DNA of 13,595 nucleotides from Bacteroidales bacterium (GTDB lineage: Bacteria > Bacteroidota > Bacteroidia > Bacteroidales > UBA932): contig JAFXPV010000104.1 in the NCBI GenBank assembly GCA_017527625.1, forward strand, positions 1 through 13,595, read 5' to 3'. Made by a program: the position numbers and the translations under genes. Within the stretch, counting starts at the first letter, position 1. Every line of letters begins with the position of its first letter. The notes below the pieces were generated by a model. It did no database searches and was not told the DNA's origin. It saw only the letters and a list, made by a program, of their open reading frames with translations. Of this stretch, positions 1 to 7,393 are shown in pieces.

Positions 1-384
1 AACACCAGCGGCCAGCTGGTCGGCATCAACACTTCAATCATCTCGCTGACCGGCTCATACGCAGGCTATGCGTTCGCTGTCCCCGTGAATATCGTCAAGA
101 AGATTACTGACGATTTCATCGAATTTGGCTCTGTGCAGCGTGCCGTCCTCGGCATTTCTATGATGGACACCGACAAAGGCGTGACCATCGCTGACGTGCG
201 TGCAGAGACTCCGGCGGCAGCTGCAGGTCTCAGGTCAGGCGACATCATCAAGGAGATCAATCTGAATAAAGTCAACACCGCTTCTGAAGTCCAGGTTCAG
301 GTGAGCAAGCTCCGTCCCGGTGAAAAAGCGGTAGTTACGGTCCTGCGCGACAATGTTCAAAAAGAAATTATGGTAAATTTGTAA
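1..384 (+). CDS. degQ: HtrA/DegQ-type serine protease, C-terminal part (5' end outside window)
   Basis: The reading frame is open from base 1 with no start codon, so this is the 3' end (127 codons plus stop) of a longer gene. The first residues, NTSGQLVGINTSI, followed by YAFAVPVNIVKK, match the end of the trypsin-like S1C protease domain just after the catalytic serine; the serine motif itself lies outside the window. A PDZ domain follows at about local residues 45-125, with the features GVTIADV, AAAAGLRSGDII and RPGEKAVVTVLRD. Proteins of this family degrade or hold misfolded proteins in the cell envelope. The protein stops right after the first PDZ, whereas many DegP/DegQ proteins carry two. 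The stop overlaps the -33 box of the rpoD promoter. The family assignment is firm; DegQ versus another HtrA paralogue cannot be settled from this fragment. Confidence 0.9.
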   Translation, partial: NTSGQLVGINTSIISLTGSYAGYAFAVPVNIVKKITDDFIEFGSVQRAVLGISMMDTDKGVTIADVRAETPAAAAGLRSGDIIKEINLNKVNTASEVQVQVSKLRPGEKAVVTVLRDNVQKEIMVNL

Positions 385-410
385 TTTCTTGATATTAATA
401 TATAAATTTG
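378..410 (+). promoter_or_regulatory. Bacteroidetes-type promoter for rpoD
   Basis: TTTG at 378-381 and TAAATTTG at 403-410 match the Bacteroidetes primary-sigma consensus (TTTG, about 19-21 nt, TAnnTTTG) with a 21-nt spacer. The -33 box lies in the last codons of the upstream protease gene. The predicted start of transcription near 416-418 leaves a leader of about 30 nt before the rpoD ATG. Assignment rests on the sequence match and position only. Confidence 0.6.
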
Positions 411-448
411 CGCGCTACGGCCAAAAGGCCTGATATCATTATCGATTA

Positions 449-1309
449 ATGAGACAACTAAAAATCACAAAGTCAATTACGAATCGAGAGAGTGCATCTC
501 TCGACAAGTATTTGCAAGAAATTGGTAGAGAAGAGCTAATCACGGTAGAAGAAGAGGTAGAGCTTGCACAGCGTATCAAGAAAGGCGATCAGGAAGCGCT
601 TGAGAAGCTGACGAGGGCAAACCTCAGGTTCGTGGTTTCGGTAGCCAAGCAGTATCAGAATCAGGGATTGAGCCTTCCTGACCTTATCAACGAAGGCAAT
701 CTCGGTCTGATCAAGGCTGCGGAGAAGTTCGATGAGACCAGGGGTTTCAAGTTCATCTCCTATGCCGTTTGGTGGATCCGCCAGTCAATCCTGCAGGCTT
801 TGGCAGAACAATCGAGGATCGTCCGCCTCCCGCTCAATCAGGTTGGATCGCTGAACAAGATCAATAAAGCTCTCAGCAAGTTCGAGCAGGAGAATGAGCG
901 TATGCCTTCTTCTGATGAGCTGGCAGAGATTCTCGGCATTCCGCGTGACAAGATCAATGACACATTGCGAGTGTCCGGCCGCCACGTTTCCGTCGACGCC
1001 CCGTTTGTGGACGGTGAAGACAACAGTCTTCTGGACGTGCTGGTCAACAACGACTCTCCCAACGCTGACAAAGGTCTCGTGAACGAATCCCTCAACAAGG
1101 AGATAGAAAGGGCCCTTTCAACCCTTACTGAAAGAGAGAGGGACGTCGTCAGGTATTTCTTCGGCATCGGTTGCCAGGAAATGACCCTTGAAGAGATCGG
1201 AGAGCATTTCGGTCTCACCCGCGAAAGGGTTCGTCAAATCAAGGAGAAGGCTATCCGCCGCCTCCGTCACAGCGCCCGCAGCAAACTGCTCAAAAGCTAT
1301 CTGGGTTAG
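449..1309 (+). CDS. rpoD: Primary sigma factor RpoD (sigma-70 family, short Bacteroidetes form)
   Basis: Directs RNA polymerase to housekeeping promoters. The 286-residue protein has region 1.2 at about 16-45 ([10 protein letters not shown]), region 2 at about 50-125 with the RNA polymerase-binding and -10-reading helices ([20 protein letters not shown], then [10 protein letters not shown]), region 3 at about 126-205, and region 4 at about 213-280 with the DNA-binding helix-turn-helix around [18 protein letters not shown]. Region 1.1 and the non-conserved insert of the E. coli protein are absent, which is normal for Bacteroidetes. The ATG at 449 has no Shine-Dalgarno but sits at the right distance from region 1.2. 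It has its own promoter inside and just after the protease gene and a hairpin terminator downstream, so it is probably mainly monocistronic and read by its own product. Confidence 0.97.
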   Translation: MRQLKITKSITNRESASLDKYLQEIGREELITVEEEVELAQRIKKGDQEALEKLTRANLRFVVSVAKQYQNQGLSLPDLINEGNLGLIKAAEKFDETRGFKFISYAVWWIRQSILQALAEQSRIVRLPLNQVGSLNKINKALSKFEQENERMPSSDELAEILGIPRDKINDTLRVSGRHVSVDAPFVDGEDNSLLDVLVNNDSPNADKGLVNESLNKEIERALSTLTERERDVVRYFFGIGCQEMTLEEIGEHFGLTRERVRQIKEKAIRRLRHSARSKLLKSYLG

Positions 1310-1327
1310 TCTCCCATCTGGTGAATT

Positions 1328-1361
1328 AAGAGGGAATCTGCAAAAGGAAACCCTCTTTTTT
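1328..1361 (+). terminator. Rho-independent terminator after rpoD
   Basis: AAGAGGG at 1328-1334 is the exact reverse complement of CCCTCTT at 1351-1357. The loop is 16 nt, and the stem runs into a T tract ending at 1361. The large loop makes it weaker than a classic terminator. It lies 19 nt after the rpoD stop and 31 nt before the start of the peptidase gene. Confidence 0.7.
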
Positions 1362-1392
1362 ATTTGAATTGGCAACAGAAACATACATAATT

Positions 1393-3483
1393 ATGAAAAA
1401 ATTATTGATTATGGCTATCGCTGCAATGAGTTTGTGCGCCTGCACAGAGAAGAATCCCCTCCTCAGGGAATGGGATACTCCTTTCGGCATACCTCCTTTC
1501 GAGGAGATCAAGACAGAAGATTATGTACCTGCAGTCAAAAAAGCGATTGAGGCCCATAATGCTGAGATCGCTGCTATCGTCAACTGCAAGGAAGACCCTA
1601 CCTTCGACAATACTATCCTGGCCTTCGACCGCTCTGGAGAGCTCCTCTCAAGGGTTTACGGAGTATTCGGCAATGTGGAGTCTATGGCTTTCAATGACGA
1701 AGTGGCTGAGGCATCGAACGTGATCACCCCTCTGATGAGCGCTCATTCCAATGAAATCCAGCTGAACGAGGCGCTTTTCAACCGCATAAAGTATGTATAC
1801 GACCGTAAGGACAGCCTAGGTCTCGACGAGGCGCAGCTCCGTCTTGTGGACAATATCTACAAGGAGTTCGCCCGCGGCGGCGCAGCCCTTCCCGATGACA
1901 GGAAGGCTGAGCTGAAAGAGGTCAACGAGGCTATCTCCAACCTGCAGCTCAAGTTCTCCCAGAACCTTATCAAGGAGACCGCTGCGTGGAAGCTCGAAAT
2001 CAAGGACAGGGCCGACCTGGCCGGACTGAGCGCCGACTTTATCGCAGAGGCCGCATCTAGGGCCAAGGCTGCCGGTCAGTCTGACAGGTGGATCGTCGGC
2101 CTCGACAATCCGAGCGTAATGCCTTTCCTGCAGAGCGCTGCCAACCGCGAACTCCGCATCAAGGTGCTCGACGCATATCTCAACCGCTGCAACAACAACA
2201 ATGCTGAGGACAACAAGGACATCTGCGCCGAGATAATCAGGCTCAAACTGAAGAAGGCCCGGCTGCTCGGCTTCGACACTTTCGTGGATTTCCAGCTCGA
2301 GGACCGTATGGCCAGGAATTCGGAGAATGTCTACAAACTTCTCGGACAGGTGTGGAAACCGTCCCTCGAAGCGGCAGGCCGTGAACTTAAGGATATCAAG
2401 GCCCTGGCCGCCCAGGATGGCATCACGACCGTCCAGGCCGCTGACTGGAGATACTATTCAGCCCTGGCCAAGGCTGAGAAATACAGTTTCGACGAAGAGA
2501 CCCTGAAGCCCTATTTCAAATATGAGAACGTGCGCGACGGTATTTTCTACGTTGCCAAAAGACTCTTCGGCCTCACTTTCGAACGTCTCGAAAATGTGCC
2601 GCTGCCTCATCCCGAAGCTGAAGCTTTCGAGTGCAAGGATGTGGACGGAAGCAGCCTCGGAGTGATTTTTATGGATATGTTCGCACGTCCTGGCGAGAAG
2701 AGCAACGGCGCCTGGTGCAGCAGCTACCGTGACCAGAAATACGACGCCGACGGCAACAAGGTCAATCCCCTTGTCACCATCTGCGGCAACTTCGCCCGTC
2801 CGGTAGGTGACAAGCCTTCTCTGCTGACTCCCGACGAGACAGAGACTTTCTTCCACGAGTTCGGTCACGCTCTGGCCAGCTTTATGATCGATGTCAAATA
2901 CCAGGGCATAGCCAATTTCGACCACGACTTCGTGGAGCTTCCTTCACAGCTCAACGAGCACTGGGCTTTCGCTCCCGAAGTGCTGAACGTATACGCCAAA
3001 CACTACGAGACGGGAGTCGTCATCCCGATGGAGCTTGTCAACAAGTACGTCGAGTCGAAGAACTACGGCAAGGGCTTCGCTATGACCGAGCTGCTCGCTG
3101 CTATGTACCTCGACATGGGACTCTATTCGATCAGCGATATTCCCGAGAATTTCAACGTGCTGTCGGCTGAGAACAGGATACTCAGGGAGATCGGCCTCAT
3201 CAGCGAGATCCCGCCGCGCTACAGGACTCCTTACTTCCTGCACATCTTCTCACACGGATATGACGTGGGCTATTACAGCTACCTCTGGGCGCAGGTGCTC
3301 GACAACGACGCTTTCAAGGCTTTCGAGGAGACCGGCGACATCTTCAACCAGGAGATGGCCCGCAAGTACCGCTACGAAATCCTCCGTCGCGGCGACGAGG
3401 TCGAAGCTGATGAACTGTACAGGAATTTCCGCGGACACGACGCTACTGTGGATGCTCTTTTGGAATATAACGGACTGAAATAA
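1393..3483 (+). CDS. dcp: M3-family peptidyl-dipeptidase, predicted lipoprotein (Dcp-like)
   Basis: Zinc metallopeptidase of family M3, most like peptidyl-dipeptidase Dcp, which removes dipeptides from the C-terminus of short peptides. The 696-residue protein has the zinc motif HEFGH at residues 488-492 (ligands H488 and H492, catalytic E489) and a third ligand at about E515 in DFVELPSQ. SQLNEHWA and the HIFSHGYDVGYYSY segment near the C-terminus are also typical of the family. I chose the ATG at 1393 over an in-frame TTG at 1369 because it gives a clean lipoprotein signal, MKKLLIMAIAAMSLCAC, with lipobox LCAC and C17 as the lipidated cysteine. The enzyme should therefore be anchored in the envelope. 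No convincing promoter is visible in the 31 nt after the rpoD terminator. The stop codon touches the argS start, suggesting cotranscription. Confidence 0.92.
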   Translation: MKKLLIMAIAAMSLCACTEKNPLLREWDTPFGIPPFEEIKTEDYVPAVKKAIEAHNAEIAAIVNCKEDPTFDNTILAFDRSGELLSRVYGVFGNVESMAFNDEVAEASNVITPLMSAHSNEIQLNEALFNRIKYVYDRKDSLGLDEAQLRLVDNIYKEFARGGAALPDDRKAELKEVNEAISNLQLKFSQNLIKETAAWKLEIKDRADLAGLSADFIAEAASRAKAAGQSDRWIVGLDNPSVMPFLQSAANRELRIKVLDAYLNRCNNNNAEDNKDICAEIIRLKLKKARLLGFDTFVDFQLEDRMARNSENVYKLLGQVWKPSLEAAGRELKDIKALAAQDGITTVQAADWRYYSALAKAEKYSFDEETLKPYFKYENVRDGIFYVAKRLFGLTFERLENVPLPHPEAEAFECKDVDGSSLGVIFMDMFARPGEKSNGAWCSSYRDQKYDADGNKVNPLVTICGNFARPVGDKPSLLTPDETETFFHEFGHALASFMIDVKYQGIANFDHDFVELPSQLNEHWAFAPEVLNVYAKHYETGVVIPMELVNKYVESKNYGKGFAMTELLAAMYLDMGLYSISDIPENFNVLSAENRILREIGLISEIPPRYRTPYFLHIFSHGYDVGYYSYLWAQVLDNDAFKAFEETGDIFNQEMARKYRYEILRRGDEVEADELYRNFRGHDATVDALLEYNGLK

Positions 3484-5271
3484 ATGATGACTAACTCTAT
3501 AGATTTGTTGACCGCCCTGGCAAAGGATGCCGTCAAGGCCCTTTACGGAGCGGAACCCGCAGACGGAGCACTGCAGCTCCAGGCAACCCGCAAGGAATTC
3601 GAAGGTGACGTGACTTTGGTGGTGTTCCCGCTGCTGAAGCTCAGCCGCAAGTCGCCCGAGGCAACCGCCACCGAGATCGGAGAATATATGAAGGCGAACG
3701 CCACAAGCATCGAATCCTTCAACGTGGTGAAAGGCTTTCTGAACATCAAGATGTCAGCCGCATACTGGGGCGAAGTGTTCGCCGAGATCGCCGCTGCCAA
3801 GGACTGGGGACAGCATCCTTCCAACGGCCGCACCGTGATGGTGGAGTTTTCGTCTCCAAACACCAACAAGCCGCTGCACCTGGGACACATCCGCAACATA
3901 CTGCTCGGCTGGTCCGTGTCGCAGCTGCTGGCAGCCGCCGGCAACAACGTTGTCAAGGTCAACCTCGTCACCGATCGCGGCATCCACCTCTGCAAGTCGA
4001 TGCTGGCCTGGCTCAGACGCGGCAACGGCGTGACCCCTCAGTCATCCGGCAAGAAGGGCGACCATCTGGTGGGCGATTTCTATGTCGAGTTCAACAATAT
4101 GCTGAACGAGGAAACAGCAGAAATTATGGAGAAGACCGGCCTTGACAAGGAAGAGGCGGCAAAGCAGGCCCCCTGTATGAAGGAGGCGCAGGCAATGCTT
4201 GTCAAGTGGGAGCAGGGCGACCCCGAAGTGCGCGCACTCTGGGCGAAGATGAACGGCTGGGTCTACGAAGGTTTCGACAAGACATACGCAGACCTCGGCG
4301 TCGGCTTCGACAAGATATACTACGAGTCACAGACCTATCTGCTCGGCAAGTCGCTGGTAGAGGAAGGCCTGTCGAAGGGAGTCTTCTACCGCCGCGACGA
4401 CGGTTCCGTGTGGTGCGACCTCACTGCAGACGGCCTTGACGAGAAACTGCTGCTCCGCAGCGACGGTACGTCCGTCTATATGACCCAGGACCTCGGCACA
4501 GCCTGCCGCCGTCACGAAGAGTACGATTTCGACGAGATAATATATGTAGTGGGCAATGAGCAGAACTACCACTTCCAGGTGCTCAAGCTCATACTCGGCA
4601 AACTCGGAATGCCTTGGGCCGACGCTATCTACCATATGTCCTACGGAATGGTGGAACTGCCCGAAGGCAAGATGAAGTCCCGCGAAGGCACTGTCGTCGA
4701 TGCCGACGACCTCATCGCGAAGATGTATGCCACTGCGAAGGAGACCTCGCTGGAACTCGGCAAGCTGGAGGATATGGACAGCAAGGAGCAGGACGAACTG
4801 TTTATGACCATAGGCCTCGGCGCGCTGAAATACTTCATCATCAAGGTCGACCCCCGCAAGACGATGCTCTTCGACCCGAAGGAAAGCATAGACTTCAACG
4901 GCAACACCGGCCCGTTCATACAGTACACCTACGCCCGTATCAAGTCGATACTGCGCAAGGCGGCCGAGCAGCAGTTCGCTGTCGGTGCCTCAGGCGTGGA
5001 ATTCCTTCCCAAGGAGATCGAGATCGTCAAAGCCCTGGCATCGTTCCCCGACAAGGTGGCCGAGGCGGCAGAGGCTCATTCTCCCGCACTTGTGGCCAAC
5101 TATGCATACGACCTGGCCAAGGAATTCAACCAGTATTACCACGATGTCAGCGTCCTCAAGGCTGATGACGACAAAGTCCGCTCCCAGAGGCTTGCGCTGC
5201 TTGCCGCTATCGCACAGGTGCTTACCAAAGCAATGACCATCCTCGGCATCAAACTGCCCGAGAGAATGTAG
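3484..5271 (+). CDS. argS: Arginyl-tRNA synthetase
   Basis: Class I aminoacyl-tRNA synthetase that charges tRNA-Arg with arginine in the cytoplasm. The N-terminal Add-1 domain covers roughly residues 1-110 (FEGDVTLVVFPLLKLSRKSP). The HIGH signature appears as HLGH at 132-135 in SSPNTNKPLHLGHIRN. The KMSKS-equivalent loop is KMKSREG at 396-402. The C-terminal DALR anticodon-binding domain starts near NTGPFIQYTYARIKSILRKA, and the protein ends in the usual GIKLPERM-type tail. Its 595 residues are a normal length for the family. Translation starts at 3484 or at the adjacent ATG at 3487; the first directly follows the upstream stop codon, so coupling is likely. The next gene follows after 2 nt. 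Confidence 0.97.
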   Translation: MMTNSIDLLTALAKDAVKALYGAEPADGALQLQATRKEFEGDVTLVVFPLLKLSRKSPEATATEIGEYMKANATSIESFNVVKGFLNIKMSAAYWGEVFAEIAAAKDWGQHPSNGRTVMVEFSSPNTNKPLHLGHIRNILLGWSVSQLLAAAGNNVVKVNLVTDRGIHLCKSMLAWLRRGNGVTPQSSGKKGDHLVGDFYVEFNNMLNEETAEIMEKTGLDKEEAAKQAPCMKEAQAMLVKWEQGDPEVRALWAKMNGWVYEGFDKTYADLGVGFDKIYYESQTYLLGKSLVEEGLSKGVFYRRDDGSVWCDLTADGLDEKLLLRSDGTSVYMTQDLGTACRRHEEYDFDEIIYVVGNEQNYHFQVLKLILGKLGMPWADAIYHMSYGMVELPEGKMKSREGTVVDADDLIAKMYATAKETSLELGKLEDMDSKEQDELFMTIGLGALKYFIIKVDPRKTMLFDPKESIDFNGNTGPFIQYTYARIKSILRKAAEQQFAVGASGVEFLPKEIEIVKALASFPDKVAEAAEAHSPALVANYAYDLAKEFNQYYHDVSVLKADDDKVRSQRLALLAAIAQVLTKAMTILGIKLPERM

Positions 5272-5273
5272 CT

Positions 5274-6977
5274 ATGATAGCACCCACCACCAAAAAAGAG
5301 ATGGATGCGCTTGGCTGGGATGCAGCCGACGTGATCCTTTTCACCGGAGATGCGTTCATAGACCATCCATCTTTCGGTACGGCGGTGGTGACAAGGGCCC
5401 TCGAAGCCCGTGGCTACAAAGTGGCTGTCGTTCCCCAGCCGAACTGGAGGGACGACTTGCGCGATTTCAAGAAGATGGGGATCCCCCGGCTCTATTTTGC
5501 CGTCAATGCCGGCAATATGGATTCAATGGTCAACCATTATACGGCATCGAAGCGTCTGCGCAGCAATGACGCATATACGCCCGAAGGCCGTGCCGGTTAC
5601 CGACCCGACTACGCGGTGACTGTCTATACCAAGATTCTGAAGCAGCTTTTCCCGGACGTGCCGGTTGTGATAGGCGGCATCGAGGCGTCTCTCCGCAGGC
5701 TGACGCACTACGACTATTGGCAGGATTGCCTCAAACCGTCGGTGCTCGTGGATTCCGGAGCCGACTATCTGGTTTACGGGATGGGGGAGAGGCCGATGGC
5801 TGCGCTGACCGACGCTTTCGCCCAAGGCTGGACCAAAGAGCAGATAAGGGAGATACCCCAGATAGGCTATCTGGCCGACACTCCTCCCGACAATGATTAT
5901 TTCGACCTGCACTCCTTCGAGGACTGCAAGCGCAACAAGGTGGCCTTCGCCCAGAATTTCAACATCATAGAAAGAGAGGCCAATTCGCTGTACGCGATGA
6001 CCCTTGTCGAGCAGACCGGCAAAGATTTCGTGTGCATCAATCCTCCCTATCCTCCGGCAACTACGGAAGAACTGGACGCAGTCTACAGCCTGCCGTTCAC
6101 CAAACTCCCGCATCCGCGCTATAAAGGCAAGAGGATTCCGGCCTACGATATGATCAAGTTTTCAATCACGACCCACCGCGGCTGTTTCGGGGGCTGCAAC
6201 TTCTGCACGATAGCTGCGCACCAGGGTAAATTCATCCAGTCCCGCTCGCAGGAGTCCATAGTGGAAGAGGCCAGGAGGCTCAACGACCTGCCTGACTTCG
6301 CCGGAAACATCTCCGATCTGGGCGCCCCTACGGCCAATATGTACCGGATGGGAGGCAAGAACAAGGAGATCTGCGCCAAATGCACGCGCCAGAGCTGCCT
6401 GTTTCCGAGGATGTGCCGCAATCTCGACCATTCCCACAAGGCTCTGCTGGAGCTCTACGACAAGGTGCTTGCCGTAAAGGGGATCCGCAACGCATACATC
6501 GGCAGCGGCATCAGCTACGACCTTTTCCTCGACGAGAACGGCTATCTTGACGAGACTTCGCAGCCATATCTCGAGGCCCTCATAACAAAGCATACCAGCG
6601 GCCGTCTGAAGGTGGCTCCCGAGCATACCCAGGACAATGTGCTGGCAGTTATGGGCAAGCCTTCCTTCAGGCTTTTTGAAGTGCTGCGCGGCAAATTCGA
6701 CGAGATTACTCGTCGCCACGGACTGCGCTACCAGCTCGTTCCCTATTTCATCAGCGGCCATCCCGGCTGCTCGATGAGGGATATGGACGCCCTGTCGAAA
6801 AACAAGTATCTGAAGGGCCTCTATATGGAGCAGGTGCAGGATTTTACCCCGACTCCGATGACCGTGTCCTCGGTTATGTTCTATACCGGACTGGACCCCA
6901 AAACCCTCAGACCGCTGTTCGTGGAGCGCAACCTGGAACGCAAGAAGCGCCAAAAATCATTTTTTTTCAACAAATAA
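5274..6977 (+). CDS. ygiQ: YgiQ-family radical SAM protein (UPF0313)
   Basis: Member of the YgiQ/UPF0313 radical SAM family; the substrate is unknown. The 567-residue protein has an N-terminal Rossmann-like domain (about 1-290) with VVIGGIEASLRRLTHYDYW and DYLVYGMGERP. The radical SAM [4Fe-4S] motif is CFGGCNFC, with C304, C308 and C311. A second cysteine cluster (C367, C370, C375, C381, pattern Cx2Cx4Cx5C) follows in the core domain, and the conserved QDFTPTPMT segment lies near the C-terminus. The E. coli protein is longer at the C-terminus; this one ends in a basic tail after GLDPKTLRPLFVER. The last codons contain a run of eight T (6960-6967). It lies 2 nt after argS, so it is almost certainly in the same transcript. 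Confidence 0.93.
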   Translation: MIAPTTKKEMDALGWDAADVILFTGDAFIDHPSFGTAVVTRALEARGYKVAVVPQPNWRDDLRDFKKMGIPRLYFAVNAGNMDSMVNHYTASKRLRSNDAYTPEGRAGYRPDYAVTVYTKILKQLFPDVPVVIGGIEASLRRLTHYDYWQDCLKPSVLVDSGADYLVYGMGERPMAALTDAFAQGWTKEQIREIPQIGYLADTPPDNDYFDLHSFEDCKRNKVAFAQNFNIIEREANSLYAMTLVEQTGKDFVCINPPYPPATTEELDAVYSLPFTKLPHPRYKGKRIPAYDMIKFSITTHRGCFGGCNFCTIAAHQGKFIQSRSQESIVEEARRLNDLPDFAGNISDLGAPTANMYRMGGKNKEICAKCTRQSCLFPRMCRNLDHSHKALLELYDKVLAVKGIRNAYIGSGISYDLFLDENGYLDETSQPYLEALITKHTSGRLKVAPEHTQDNVLAVMGKPSFRLFEVLRGKFDEITRRHGLRYQLVPYFISGHPGCSMRDMDALSKNKYLKGLYMEQVQDFTPTPMTVSSVMFYTGLDPKTLRPLFVERNLERKKRQKSFFFNK

Positions 6978-6989
6978 ATCCAAATAGGG

Positions 6990-7018
6990 TTTGTATTTGA
7001 AAAAAATGCCTATAATTG
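6990..7018 (+). promoter_or_regulatory. Possible promoter for the acidic protein - clcB - tex group
   Basis: TTTG at 6990-6993 and TATAATTG at 7011-7018 (one mismatch to TAnnTTTG) are separated by 17 nt, slightly shorter than the usual 19-21. They lie in the AT-rich 62-nt gap after ygiQ, the only sizeable gap in this part of the window. Transcription would begin about 15 nt before the ATG at 7040. Confidence 0.35.
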
Positions 7019-7039
7019 CGAGGTAAAACAAACAGGAAA

Positions 7040-7393
7040 ATGGCAATTAGAATTCCCAATAAAAGAAGAGCTGTCATCAGCTACGAAAATATGTCTGATG
7101 AACTGCGTGAGGCATTTGAAGAGAAATATCCGCACGGCTACGCCGACTACCTCGGAGACCTGGTGAAGATCGACAAGCCGGACGGCACTTGTTTCTATGC
7201 TGTTTCAGTTGAGATTCCGGACGCAATCTATCTCGTGAAAGTGAAAGTCCGCACGGATGATTACGAAGACGTCGAGAAAGACCTCTTCAAGGATGACGAT
7301 GACGACGGAGTCGTTGCAGACGGAGAAAACGCAGAATTTCCTGAAAACGAAGGAGACTTCGGCGAAGCGCCTGAAGACGATATTGACGAGTAG
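7040..7393 (+). CDS. Small acidic protein of unknown function, apparently conserved in Bacteroidetes
   Basis: A 117-residue protein in two parts. Residues about 1-80 form a compact domain, starting with the basic MAIRIPNKRRAVISYENM, then a helix (DELREAFEEKYPHGY), a KIDKPDGTCFYAVSVEIPD strand pair and YLVKVKVRTDD. Residues about 80-117 are a tail made mostly of Asp and Glu. It has no signal peptide, no membrane segment and no catalytic motif that I recognise. From memory it resembles a family of small Bacteroidetes hypothetical proteins with a KYP-GY-DY motif and an acidic end. The ATG at 7040, preceded by AACAGGAAA, is preferred over an in-frame TTG at 7016, which overlaps the putative promoter. 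The stop overlaps the likely clcB start, so the two are probably cotranslated. Function is unknown. Confidence 0.8.
   Translation: MAIRIPNKRRAVISYENMSDELREAFEEKYPHGYADYLGDLVKIDKPDGTCFYAVSVEIPDAIYLVKVKVRTDDYEDVEKDLFKDDDDDGVVADGENAEFPENEGDFGEAPEDDIDE

Noticed and set aside
419..430. GGCC-AAAA-GGCC hairpin in the rpoD leader
   Set aside because: Only 4 bp, with no T tract and no extension; too weak to call a regulatory structure.
1369..1392. TTG start 8 codons upstream of the dcp ATG
   Set aside because: It would put polar residues before a textbook lipoprotein signal peptide; the ATG at 1393 fits the signal and lipobox.
1363..1395. Promoter-like TTTG (1363-1366) and TAATTATG (1388-1395) before dcp
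   Set aside because: The -7 box would overlap the start codon, so transcription would begin inside the gene.
2458..2925. Long minus-strand open frames opposite dcp, ygiQ, tex and pyrC (e.g. here and at 6162-6953, 9961-10644, 12456-13172)
   Set aside because: Each lies wholly opposite a well-recognised gene, shows no family motif, and is expected from GC-rich codon bias.
4614..5165. Plus-strand frame overlapping argS
   Set aside because: Arg-rich, low-complexity translation typical of a shifted frame of a GC-rich gene; argS motifs in the true frame are intact throughout.
6951..6967. A/T-rich AAAAAT-ATTTTT stretch at the end of ygiQ as a terminator
   Set aside because: There is no loop of usable size and no GC stem; it is part of the coding sequence.
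7016..7039. TTG start upstream of the acidic protein gene
   Set aside because: It overlaps the putative -7 box, while the ATG at 7040 has a purine-rich stretch in front and a plausible N-terminus.
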